Shown here piece after piece: positions 18,879 to 28,113 of a DNA stretch of 64,000 bases. Under the pieces are notes generated by a model that saw only the letters and a list, made by a program, of their open reading frames with translations, had not been told where the DNA came from and ran no database searches. The translations under genes were made by a program, and so were the position numbers. The stretch lies in assembly GCA_027577595.1 (NCBI GenBank), contig JANBRJ010000073.1:1-64000 (forward strand). Reading direction: 5' to 3'. Source of the stretch: Coemansia sp. RSA 487. Lineage: Eukaryota > Kickxellomycota > Kickxellomycetes > Kickxellales > Kickxellaceae. Each line of letters starts with the position of its first letter. Positions within the stretch are counted from its first letter, which is position 1.

Positions 18879-20510
18879 CTACCATCCACCACCAACAGGG
18901 TACGGGGCCGTCCATGCGGTGGGAGCGGCTGTGGTTGGAGGAGCTACGCTGTGTCTGCGGCGGTGTCCATGGTGGTGGTGCCTGTGATGGTGGTGGTGGT
19001 GGTGCCTGTGCTCTGGCTCTGGTTCTTCGCTTGTGTTGCTGTACTCATCATCATAATCGGAATTGTCATACTCGCTCTTGTGCTTCTCTGGGTACCCGCT
19101 GGTGTATGTGTCCTTGTGGTCGCTGACGTAGGTATCATCAGTAGACGAATAGTAGGTGTTGCCAGCCGGTGGATAGTCATTTCCAGCGGACGGATAGTAG
19201 GAGTTGGCAACTGGTGGATAGGTATTTCCAGCAGACGGGTGGTAGGAGTTACCAACAGGCGGATAAGCGCTTTCAGAAGACGGATAGTAAGTGTTATCAA
19301 CAGATGGATAAGTGTTGCTGACTGACGGATAGGAGTTTCCAGTAGACGGATAGTAGGTATTTCCAGCAGTTGGATAATAAGCACCATCGACAGATGGGTA
19401 GTAAGTATTATCGATAGACGGATAGTAAGTGCCATCGGCAGGCGGATGGTGGGTGTTACTGGTAGATGGATAGTAGGTGCCATCAGCCGATGGGTAGATG
19501 GTTCCAGTAGGCGGATAGTTGGCACCATCGGCAGATGGATAATAGGTCCCGTCGCGGGCCTCTGCACGCCGTGCTGCATGCTTGTGCACCTGTCTGCGAC
19601 GCAGAACCTCACCAACAACGCTGTCAATGAAGCTGCGGAAGTATGCAACATGAGTGTAGATGGCAAACCCATCGTCAAGGGCGCAGGTGGGGTCGCCCTG
19701 CAGATTGGCACCATAGCTAGTCAGTCCCGCCAGGAACGGCTTGCCATCAACAACCCTGTAGACGCCAGTGCCAGAATCGCCCTGACATGTATCGGTTCCT
19801 GGGCGCAGGAAGTTCTCAGTGCATATTTGCGGCCCGTTGCTGGACTCGTACCCGGGTATGAATCTGCTGCAATTAGCTTTGGATCCAACTATGATTTGCG
19901 TCTGTTGCAGCGTATCGGGCAACCCGCCAGCGCTTCCATCGGCGGTGGTCAGACCCCATCCGACAGCCGTCAGCTGCGTGCCCTGGGGAAGCTTGCCGCT
20001 GTAAATAGGCGCCACCTCCACGGATCCGGGGACGAGTATGATGGGGTCGATAGAAACAATGGCGATATCATTGACTGTGTCACGTGGATCAAAGTCCGGA
20101 TTAACGTCCACGCGTTGCGCGGTAACCAGGGTTTGTTTGGCGCGGCTAATGCTGCCATATCCCACGCGGATGTTGTGCGCATCGACTGCCTTTCCTTGCG
20201 CGAAGTCGTACACGCAGTGGGCTGCCGTCGCAACTGCGCTGGTGGTGATCAAAGTGCCACCGCAGAAACCAAGCCCATTGCCGGTGATTATTTGGAGCGA
20301 CACGGCCGACGGGAAGTCGCCTTGGGCAGACTCAATTCCTCCGATTATCCGCTCGTTCGACCGGGGCCACCCGTGCTTGTTATGCCTGACGCTGCGTTCG
20401 GTGGCATTGTGGGCAGGGACTACCGATGCTTGTGCGCCTACAAACCAAACCAGCAAAAGCGCTGACGAAAGAAGTACCTCCGTTGACGACATGGATTTCA
20501 TAAAGCGCAT
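18879..20510 (-). CDS. Secreted trypsin-like protease with Tyr-Pro repeats and His-rich tail
   Basis: The 543-residue protein has a signal peptide (about 1-29), a short propeptide, and a mature start at IIGG (residue 55). The S1A catalytic domain (55-300) has His98 (TAAHC), Asp148 (NDIAIV) and Ser246 (CQGDSGTG). Asp240, six residues before the Ser, predicts cleavage after Arg or Lys. Residues 321-460 are about 15 tandem units of 7-10 residues of the form NTYYPSxDG, rich in Tyr, Pro, Ser and Asn. An acidic stretch follows (476-500), then about 13 His with a few Arg (501-520) and a Pro/Thr/Ala end. The protease domain would act outside the cell. The tail could bind cell wall or metal ions or cross-link through Tyr, but that is inference. 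Trypsins are patchy in fungi and often tied to insect-associated or pathogenic lineages. Confidence 0.88.
   Translation of the reverse strand: MRFMKSMSSTEVLLSSALLLVWFVGAQASVVPAHNATERSVRHNKHGWPRSNERIIGGIESAQGDFPSAVSLQIITGNGLGFCGGTLITTSAVATAAHCVYDFAQGKAVDAHNIRVGYGSISRAKQTLVTAQRVDVNPDFDPRDTVNDIAIVSIDPIILVPGSVEVAPIYSGKLPQGTQLTAVGWGLTTADGSAGGLPDTLQQTQIIVGSKANCSRFIPGYESSNGPQICTENFLRPGTDTCQGDSGTGVYRVVDGKPFLAGLTSYGANLQGDPTCALDDGFAIYTHVAYFRSFIDSVVGEVLRRRQVHKHAARRAEARDGTYYPSADGANYPPTGTIYPSADGTYYPSTSNTHHPPADGTYYPSIDNTYYPSVDGAYYPTAGNTYYPSTGNSYPSVSNTYPSVDNTYYPSSESAYPPVGNSYHPSAGNTYPPVANSYYPSAGNDYPPAGNTYYSSTDDTYVSDHKDTYTSGYPEKHKSEYDNSDYDDEYSNTSEEPEPEHRHHHHHHHRHHHHGHRRRHSVAPPTTAAPTAWTAPYPVGGGW
19125..19550 (-). 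repeat. Coding minisatellite of the trypsin tail
   Basis: Imperfect units of about 21-30 bp on the minus strand encode the tandem TYYPS-type peptides. Unit length varies by whole codons, so the frame is kept throughout. Units differ mainly in the two or three residues after YPS, which suggests repeated slippage or unequal exchange with selection for the Tyr-Tyr-Pro-Ser core. Confidence 0.8.
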
Positions 20511-22319
20511 GCTTTTTGTTTTCTTGAAGCCAGCTATCCTCCTGTGAATAAACCTTGTTGGGGAGGCTATTTGCGTTATTTTTAAAAGGGTGTGTATTAG
20601 GCAACGAAGAATATAGTCGAAATATGTTTAACTTTGCGAATCTAAAAACCGATTTTTATTTTACATATTTCCTTTCCGTGTCGCTTGGCTTTTAATAGTC
20701 CCTGAATCAATCCACATTTCGCTTTTTGAGTCTTTTAACAAGATAAACAAAAAGTATATATTGGCAAAAGAAAATATTGCTACATAACTATATTTGCAAA
20801 ATGGATCAAGCCATTATACATTATGAAACCGCATAAACTCCGTAACCCAGAGTATTAAATCAAATAAATAGTCCAAAAAGAATTTTGCAGGAAATAAATA
20901 AACACCAAGAGTCTGGAACACAAACGGTTCCAAAATTGCCATATCCCCTAAGAAAATACATACACTTTCCTTTGTGCATGTTCTGCGTTTTGCATACAAC
21001 CCAGCACATTGTGAAACATGTCATGGTGCATTTAAATATACGCAGGTTGTAACCTGAGAATTCAGGATTTTTTGATCTGACTGAAACTAAGCGTTCTGGA
21101 TCTAAATTAATTAGAATCTTATTTGTAGGCACGACATTGTATGAGTAAAGAAACCAGTTCTGGTTAATATATTTGGCTCTTAACACTAAAAAATGTGGTA
21201 GCTGTATTTTGCCAAAAAGAAACAACTTGTCGGCAAATATGTTTAGACAATTCTACGATCGGCTAGAGAAAATTTGAACTGAAATAATGATGAAAAATGA
21301 AAGCAGATTCTACATTTAAAGACAAGTCTTGTGAATGTCCAATAAGCAAGTTTGGAAATGCGCATAAAGTATCAGAATCTTGCAATATCTTTTTCAAAAC
21401 ATACACGTATAATCAGTTAGAGTGATAAAAGCGAGAAGCATTATTGTTTGACGTTCTGCCTTGGTTATTTCTTTTGTATTCAGCCTTTGTCCATGCATCT
21501 GGATCTATATAAGTATTATTCAAATCGAGTTTTTTTCCCTCTGGTATAGGTGGAAGCTTTTTATCTGATTGCTGATATTTAGAATGATTGAAAGAGTTAG
21601 TCGCTGACATTGTTTGTGGCAAAATTTACACTGCCAGTAACTGGGTTTCTCAAATCGTATATTTGGGTCTGTAAATAGAAATGGAGCCAAAAAATGTATT
21701 TGTAAAAACACTTCAAAATGCGACAGATGGAAAAAAGCAGTGGATACGGGATGGGTACTCGAGTCGCCACAGCTACAGCTACAGCTTTTATATGTGCAGT
21801 GATATTTACTTTTCACGTTTTTTTAACATATTTTATTGTATATTTGCCTAGAGTTTGGTTGATTTTGATGCAGCTGGATATATTTTTTTAGTTATTGGTT
21901 TAATTATAGATATTTTCGTATATTTTGAAACCACATCATCCAGAATAGCAAAAATAATGTATTTTTAAGCTTTATCCGTGCAAGAAAATATATGATGTAC
22001 TGGACTGTATTGATATTGACTGCATAGGATTGCTGCCTTGGATCTTAAGTCGAGATTCTTTTACTCCAAGTCAGCATAGGCTGACAAAGAAAACGACTGA
22101 TATAGAAAAGATATCAAGAATATAGCCTTCAGTTATCAAAAGTGCAAAATAAATCAGCGGATTTCCCCCCATAAAGAAAGACATTCTCATACACTGAGTT
22201 GCCGCCAAGATTCAGCTTGGGCTCAAGAGCTCCAGATTTTTTCTACGCCTCCTTGGCACCAATCACATTCATCTTGCATTGTATTTTTTGAGGCTACTTT
22301 CCAATATTATATAAAAGGA
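20511..22319. other. Intergenic, AT-rich, 1.8 kb; one weak small ORF
   Basis: No confident gene. The minus-strand ORF from an ATG at 21610 to 21413 encodes 65 hydrophilic residues (KLPPIPEGKKLDLNNTYID is typical) that could be the tail of a small membrane protein or an exon. A minus-strand open stretch at 20860-21225 has Cys and hydrophobic residues but no ATG near its start. A (CTACAG)n-like triplet of units lies near 21768-21787. Otherwise I see only A/T tracts. Confidence 0.5.
22306..22317 (+). promoter_or_regulatory. TATA-like element directly before the RFWD3 ATG
   Basis: The stretch TTATATAAAAGG ends three bases before the first ATG. If it works as a TATA box, transcription would begin inside the ORF, and the next Met (codon 43, at 22446) would be the start. 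If not, it is just AT-rich leader. The sequence alone does not decide. Confidence 0.3.
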
Positions 22320-24545
22320 ATGGAGCAAGGCAGCGAGGTGCTGTCAAGCCAGCTATCGGATATAGATCAACTCTTTGAACCTAGAGAGCAGCATGACTGG
22401 CAGCCGGCTTTGGGGTCGAAGCGGCTGGGTCACAGCTGTTCCACAATGAGTATAGATTCCTTGGCAAGTGTAGCAACTTTGGATGAAGAGGAAACGGCCG
22501 CCGGAACCAGCGGGCGTGCGCAGCCAAGCGACCAGCAGTATGTGCTACATAGAGCACGATCTGTCGAGCATATAGGCGACAGTGGCAGAATGACAGTAGC
22601 CTTAAAGCGCCGACGCATCACGCATGGTGCCAATAGCCCAGCTGCCGGAGGCACCAGTGCTATGCCCAGGCTCGGCCATACCGAGACTGTGATGAGAGAG
22701 GGCGGACCGTGGTCCAATGCAACAAGTGAGCGCAATAATCTCAGCGACAACGATGGCGACGACAACGACAACAACGGCGGCGACAACGACGACGACGACT
22801 TTGCAAAACCACAGCAACCGTTGCCGTCGCCTTTATTACCACCAATGCAGAATAATGCGCGGAAACAGCAGACAAACACAGAAGCAGTTGGCGACGAGCG
22901 CAACACTTGCCCAGTGTGTATGGAAGCGTGGACGATCGGAGGGGCGACTCGGCTCGTATCGTTGCGGTGCGGACATTTGTTCTGCAACCGGTGCATCCGG
23001 CGGTGGATGCGAAGCGCAACGCAGACGCGCAAGCGCGCCCGGTGTCCCGAATGCAACCAGCCAGTCAACAAGGGCGATGTGCGGCCGATCTACGCACGCA
23101 GCATCACTGCTGTGGACGGTGAACAGGTGCAGCAACTGCAGGCGGAGAACAGGCGGCTCACAGAGCGTGCGCGCGATCTGGAAGTGCAGCTGAATATGAT
23201 GGAGACCAGGTACAACAACATGCGCGGGAACTCGAATCGTCTGAACCAAGCTTTAAGCGAGGCTACGGAGCGCGCTGAGTGGCTTGCAGCAGAGAACAAG
23301 GCTGTTGCGGACCAGCTGGCTGAGGTATGCGCCAGTGGTAGCGGCACACTGGATCTCCCAGACTACCGGCCCACGGTACGGCTGCGCGGAACACACCGCC
23401 CACCCGCAGGCGCATCGATGCGGCGGCTGGCGTTCCATTCACATACGCACGCTGTGTACGCCACATACTCACACCATGCGCAAGGCATCCACACGCTTGC
23501 GCAGGTCGACATCCACGACACGCACGCACGGCCATTTATCCTCCCATCGCTCCACGCTGCAGAGATCCGCGCTGCCGAGCCCAGCCCGCACACATCGGCG
23601 GCACGCTACATGCTGACTGCAAGCACAGACCGGTCGGCGGTCCTTGTATCTCTGGATGCGGCACCCAATATTGCTGCCCGTCTGCAGCTGCCCGCGCCTG
23701 GGTGGTCGTGCGCCTGGGACCCGGTTACGCCCAGCATCTGTTACGTGGGTGCCGTACGTGGCCAGATCCTGGCCTTTGATCTGCGCCACCCCAGAGAACC
23801 CTTGCATACATGGAATGGTCCGTGCGACGGCGCCCGGCTTCTCGCAGACTCCCCAGCACGTGTGACTGTCGACATGTCCCCGATCGGCAGTATCGCCGTT
23901 GCGCCATACGACACCGACGGCAGCGATCGCGCAACGCGGCTGATTGTCGCCAACGCCTCCCACGCGTATGCGCTTCCTCTGCCGCATGCTGGCGAGCAGA
24001 TCGGCTGTTCGGTACCGTGGGTACAATTGACGCCAAGTGCCGCCGACTCTGGATACGCACGCCGCGCGTGCTACTCGGTGACATACGACCATGCGCTTGG
24101 CTGCGTCGCCACATCGTTCCGTACCGCTTCCAGCAAGACGCAAGCACCAGCGCTAGTCCACGAACTGTACTCGGTTGGCTTTGACGCCCACTCGTTGGTG
24201 CCTTCCACGTTGCAGTTGCGTCAGCGATTGACTGTTGATTCCGGCCAGACCATGTGGGCAAGACCGTCGGTGTTCTCGTATCTTGATGCACGGTCCGCAC
24301 GCCGCGGGCTGTTTTGCGCTGGTGTCGAGGCATCTCAGTCGTTCAAGGCATGGGATGCCTGCGTAGTCGAGTCTGATCGCCAGCGGCTGCTCCTCGATCT
24401 GGATGACGCCAAGGACGAGGGCCCCGTGCTGGACGTCAAGGGGTTTCAGTGGGGCACAGGTGGATCGCTAAACGGTCCAGCGTCCGGACCCACGGTCCTT
24501 GCATCGCTCACCCAGTCCACCATCCGCATCTATGACGTGCGCTAG
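22320..24545 (+). CDS. RFWD3: RFWD3-like RING/WD40 E3 ubiquitin ligase
   Basis: RFWD3 ubiquitinates RPA and RAD51 at stalled forks and in interstrand-crosslink repair. In this 741-residue protein residues 1-190 are disordered, with an Asp/Asn-rich stretch (about 140-160) followed by poly-Pro/Leu. The C3HC4 RING lies at about 197-245: CPVCMEAW, then CGHLFCNRCIRRW, then CPECN. Immediately after it is the PIYARSITAVD segment, also found after the RING of animal RFWD3. A coiled coil covers about 258-335 (Gln/Leu/Arg-rich). From about 350 to the end is a WD40-type beta-propeller with weak repeats, ending TIRIYDVR. The order RING, coiled coil, WD40 is diagnostic. The 3' end faces CCDC25 across only 54 bp. 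The start is uncertain between codon 1 and codon 43. Confidence 0.85.
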   Translation: MEQGSEVLSSQLSDIDQLFEPREQHDWQPALGSKRLGHSCSTMSIDSLASVATLDEEETAAGTSGRAQPSDQQYVLHRARSVEHIGDSGRMTVALKRRRITHGANSPAAGGTSAMPRLGHTETVMREGGPWSNATSERNNLSDNDGDDNDNNGGDNDDDDFAKPQQPLPSPLLPPMQNNARKQQTNTEAVGDERNTCPVCMEAWTIGGATRLVSLRCGHLFCNRCIRRWMRSATQTRKRARCPECNQPVNKGDVRPIYARSITAVDGEQVQQLQAENRRLTERARDLEVQLNMMETRYNNMRGNSNRLNQALSEATERAEWLAAENKAVADQLAEVCASGSGTLDLPDYRPTVRLRGTHRPPAGASMRRLAFHSHTHAVYATYSHHAQGIHTLAQVDIHDTHARPFILPSLHAAEIRAAEPSPHTSAARYMLTASTDRSAVLVSLDAAPNIAARLQLPAPGWSCAWDPVTPSICYVGAVRGQILAFDLRHPREPLHTWNGPCDGARLLADSPARVTVDMSPIGSIAVAPYDTDGSDRATRLIVANASHAYALPLPHAGEQIGCSVPWVQLTPSAADSGYARRACYSVTYDHALGCVATSFRTASSKTQAPALVHELYSVGFDAHSLVPSTLQLRQRLTVDSGQTMWARPSVFSYLDARSARRGLFCAGVEASQSFKAWDACVVESDRQRLLLDLDDAKDEGPVLDVKGFQWGTGGSLNGPASGPTVLASLTQSTIRIYDVR

Positions 24546-24599
24546 AGCCCCTGGCCAATTGCATATTTATTATTTAGCCTCTAGAATAGTATCAATCAT

Positions 24600-25295
24600 T
24601 TAAATAAAGTCGTCAAAGTCGCTGGCATGTGCGCCAAGACCATCGCTATCATCGTCGTCGCTGCCTGCAAATATATTGTCTGCCTCTCCGCCTTTATTTT
24701 TGTTCGACGCCTTGGCTTCGGCAAACACCCGCGAATAATCCCTGGCTTCTTTATCCTTCTGCCTCTGCTCGATTATATTGCGCTCCTTGGCACGTGCCGC
24801 ATCTGCCTCCTTTCTCCTCATACCCCTCTCCTCTTTGTCTCTATCCATCCTCTGGACCATCAGATCCGGATGCTCCTCCTTCTTGGTCTTGTTTAGCCTG
24901 TTAACAACTGGATTCTCTCTCTGCTCCACAAGCACGCGCTTGACTTTCTTGTAATTCTTGAACGACACTTGTCCGACCGCCATATCGCCCCGCTTTAGCA
25001 AATTATCCCACGGGGTATATATAATCGTTATATTGTTCTTCTTGTTACCTTCAATGCTGTTTGCCTTGCATAGCTGTGCAAGATCGTCTACCAACGCCCT
25101 GGGAATGCTTTCCCAATCGTATCCACTTCCTTTGCTCAGCCTCAGATATACATGCGCTGAAGACAGCTTGTCCGCATGGAACCACACGTCCTCAGGCCAT
25201 CCGTGCTTTATCAACTCTTCGTTCTCGTATTTGTCCTTACCCATGTATACTGTTGCTGGCGGGTCAACCACATTACTTGTAAAATAGTATACCAT
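24600..25295 (-). CDS. CCDC25: CCDC25/Jlp2 family protein (NFACT-R domain)
   Basis: The single-exon, 231-residue protein is close to the length of human CCDC25 (208). Residues 1-110 form the NFACT-R (DUF814) domain: MVYYFTSNVV, YMGKDKYENEELIKHGWPEDVWFH, LSSAHVYLRL, then NITIIYTPWDNLLK and GQVSFKN. Residues 125-195 are a highly charged coiled coil. The end is acidic (GSDDDDSDG) and finishes DFDDFI. The domain is shared with the ribosome-quality-control factor NEMF/Rqc2. CCDC25 itself is known in mammals as a DNA-binding surface protein and is poorly characterised in fungi. It is convergent with RFWD3, and its own promoter lies toward 25,300-25,600. Confidence 0.9.
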   Translation of the reverse strand: MVYYFTSNVVDPPATVYMGKDKYENEELIKHGWPEDVWFHADKLSSAHVYLRLSKGSGYDWESIPRALVDDLAQLCKANSIEGNKKNNITIIYTPWDNLLKRGDMAVGQVSFKNYKKVKRVLVEQRENPVVNRLNKTKKEEHPDLMVQRMDRDKEERGMRRKEADAARAKERNIIEQRQKDKEARDYSRVFAEAKASNKNKGGEADNIFAGSDDDDSDGLGAHASDFDDFI

Positions 25296-26697
25296 TTGGA
25301 AGGCTCTATGGTCTTTGTACGTTGATTTTTGGAGCTGGACAAATAGATAGATGAAAGATCTGCATTACTAGTGCTATATAAAGATGTTTGAAAATGCGAC
25401 ACGCGATAATCAGCAGATATTAGTCCGTCGCTGGAGCTGCAAGGTGTTGCGCCGTTTATGGGCAATACATCAGGTGATCTAAAAGATTTTGCATCGACTC
25501 CCACATCAGCTCAATGCTCAATACTTCAAAAAAAACACTAGATCCTTTCCTTTCAAAGCCATACATGAAGGCAGATAGGAAAATATCAACAAACGTTTTA
25601 GCTTGTGAGAGCTAAATTCTCCAAACATCTAAGGCCCAATTTTTGACAGCTTTTCATTGTCCCCGCCTTGCTCTGTATACTCCTGAAATAGTACAAGCTC
25701 ATTTTCATTTTCTTGAAATATTTTTGGTATTGCTCCATTCCCGTTTGTCACTTTTTCATTCTATTGTTGGGATACGAGAACATGGAGCAAAAAAAAATAC
25801 ACATACCATACAATTATATTTCTTCTTTTTGTATGGCACGTTTACACAGATTTCCAGAAGCACTAGCTTCCAAGGTACAGCACGCAAGATAGCACGGTAT
25901 CCGAATATTGGCAAATGCAATGTATGAATCGGGAATCGCTTTGGCTTTGAGCGGACAATTCAAAAACAAAAGCAATCATAATAAAGATACCGGCGGCGCC
26001 CACGGACAGCCCCAAAAGCAAACCAAGCACTCTATTAACATGGATTGCGCTTTGTAAGAGCACTTACTTCCAAAAAGATGGCTCTCGTCCCTGTTCCCAT
26101 TGGCAAGACAATGCACAAATGGAAAAAAAAGTAGGGAGTGATTCAACAATCGCGGGTCATGGGCTCCTTCAAGACGCAATTTCCGCTCCTTCTCCTATCA
26201 GCCATTAGTATACCAATCAATTCGAGACTATAGACAGCTACTGTTATTTGATTTCCTGCTTTTGAGGTGCAAGCAAGCATAGTTGCCGTTGCTGTGCGAC
26301 TGTGCAACATGTGTTTCTTACATCCACATTGTCTATAATCTGCTTGTGCCGATGTCTGAGGCTTGGGTCTTGGGTCCTGGCGTCCGAATACCGGCACCAT
26401 GCTTTCAACTGCTATTTTTCCATCCTGCCGTATCGCTGTGTCTTCTTTTCCATTTATTGCCAAGATGCTCATACTGCTAGTGTCTATATAAATTATAGTA
26501 TAGTCCATCCGGCATGGGGCGCAGCATGATCTCCCTATTTTAAACTGACTTTTAGTTTTTAGTCCCTAGCATGCAAATCTCTTTCTCTTCCGCGTTACCA
26601 GTTGCTTATTGCTTATTTTCTACATTCGGAGCTTTTACATATACTGTGTACTAAATATAAAATTTAGCTTTTTTAAACACTTTAGGCTCTCTCAAAG
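25296..26697. other. Intergenic, no confident gene
   Basis: A minus-strand ORF with a true ATG at 26508 runs 121 codons to 26143. Further along the same strand lies a strongly hydrophobic segment (about 26035-25950) containing GLLLGLSVGAAGIFIMIAF, and a good donor GTAAGT sits between them near 26070. Together they could be exons of a small single-pass membrane protein, but the junctions do not resolve by eye. The rest is promoter-like AT-rich sequence before the UNC93-like gene. Confidence 0.45.
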
Positions 26698-28113
26698 ATG
26701 AGATATCATAGCCCATACACTCAGATTGGTCTCATTTCTGTGACTCTACTTCTAACCCATGCAATTACCGTTCTTCTCCAGTATTATTTGCTACAAACAA
26801 TGCCATACAATGACAACCCAACTTACGATACGTACTGGCCGACAAGCGCAGTCTCGTGCGTTTCTGGATTCGTCAGCATATTCCTCATAAATCTTATCGG
26901 CCTTCGTGTCATATTTATAGTCCATAGTCTGATAAGCGTCATTTATGCCAGCTCTATCGTTGTGGGATACCAGTACAAGCAATATACATTCCACAAGGTG
27001 CTTTATATAATATCAAGTGGCTCGTACAATGTTACAAGGGTGGCTGTTATAGTCGTAATGCTAGCATATGCGAGCGAGCGGTGGAAGGCGCGTGCTCTCG
27101 GAATCTTTCTGTTTATCGAGTACATGTCTCTGACAATGGGCGATGTCATCGCCATTACCCACAGAAAGGACAGCTGGAATCACAGGTTCCACACGTCAGT
27201 TGCTCTGCTCATCATGACCTGCTTTGCACCCTTTGTTGCCGTAGCCATTGCTCCGGCTGAATCTATAGTGCGCAACAGCGGCGTCTACGTAATTGCGCGC
27301 ACGACAAACATCCTTACCGAGATCGTTGAAACCCTAAAGATCTTCAAAAGCAAGTACATGCTGCTCTTGCTACCCTACATGTTTTGCTATCCGTTCGCTT
27401 ACAGCACATGTGCTGTTCTGCTGAATGATGTTGTGACGATTATTCTCTATGACCTAGGCAAGCTCTTTGTTATTGTACTGGGGCTAATGCTTGATATTCA
27501 ATGGTCCACACGGCGAATGCGCGCATTCGTTGGGTACGCCAACCTCTGGCTATTCTTTACTCTGTCGATTATTTTTACAATGCTGACCCGCATGTACCAT
27601 GATTCGTGGAAGCTGGCAAACCCCCACTCAAACGGCCAGCAGCTTTCCACAATATTCACAGCACACTCAATCGAACGGAGTCTCGCATACACGGCACTCT
27701 TTTTCACAGGAATAGCGTCCAGCATGATTGAACTGTTTGGACTCTGGGTGATCGGTACGCTAACAAATGATATGCGCTCCTGCTGTCGCTTTGTCGGAAC
27801 CTTCCACAGCGTTATGTATATCGGTGGAATGCTTGGCATCCAGGTGGCCCACCACACGCCCTTTACATTTATTGGTGCCAACTTGCCCATGATCATCGGT
27901 AACGCTATGACATATGTTTCGCTTATCTGTCTTTACTTTGTTATCCGCCGTATTACTGATACCAATGACTGGATTTTGGGAAGGATTTCCACAGCTAATG
28001 CTGACTGTGCTGACTTTGATAGCGCCGCTTCCGATCGGAGCTCCGAAACATACATGGTTATCACTGATGTAAAATACAGACACGAAGAACATCCACGGGA
28101 GCAAACTGTTTGA
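26698..28113 (+). CDS. UNC93-like (DUF895) MFS membrane protein, copy B
   Basis: The 471-residue protein has about 12 membrane segments and is a clear paralogue of the gene at 5198-6619, on the opposite strand. The two align end to end with few gaps. Shared landmarks are DNPTYDTYWPTS after helix 1, SSIVVGYQ, ERWKARALG, KYMLLLLPYMF, the basic loop WSTRRMRAFVG, WVIGTLTNDMR, FVGTFHSVM and ITDTNDWILGRI before a Ser-rich tail with ETYMVITDVK. The last motif is nearly identical in both tails, so the tail may carry a sorting or interaction signal. It contains a YxVIT pattern, but the function is not known. A hydrophobic N-terminus without a cleavage site argues for a membrane anchor. The coding region looks intact. 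Confidence 0.8.
   Translation: MRYHSPYTQIGLISVTLLLTHAITVLLQYYLLQTMPYNDNPTYDTYWPTSAVSCVSGFVSIFLINLIGLRVIFIVHSLISVIYASSIVVGYQYKQYTFHKVLYIISSGSYNVTRVAVIVVMLAYASERWKARALGIFLFIEYMSLTMGDVIAITHRKDSWNHRFHTSVALLIMTCFAPFVAVAIAPAESIVRNSGVYVIARTTNILTEIVETLKIFKSKYMLLLLPYMFCYPFAYSTCAVLLNDVVTIILYDLGKLFVIVLGLMLDIQWSTRRMRAFVGYANLWLFFTLSIIFTMLTRMYHDSWKLANPHSNGQQLSTIFTAHSIERSLAYTALFFTGIASSMIELFGLWVIGTLTNDMRSCCRFVGTFHSVMYIGGMLGIQVAHHTPFTFIGANLPMIIGNAMTYVSLICLYFVIRRITDTNDWILGRISTANADCADFDSAASDRSSETYMVITDVKYRHEEHPREQTV

Noticed and set aside
18771-19325. 184-codon plus-strand ORF rich in Val, Ile and Arg
   Set aside because: It is the reverse of the trypsin His-rich and Tyr-Pro repeats. The apparent hydrophobicity is a by-product.
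19125-19550. Direct repeats resembling a CRISPR array
   Set aside because: Units are adjacent, imperfect and in frame with a eukaryotic secreted protease. There are no spacers.
19446-20465. 339-codon plus-strand ORF
   Set aside because: It is antisense to the trypsin catalytic domain, which has the full catalytic triad.
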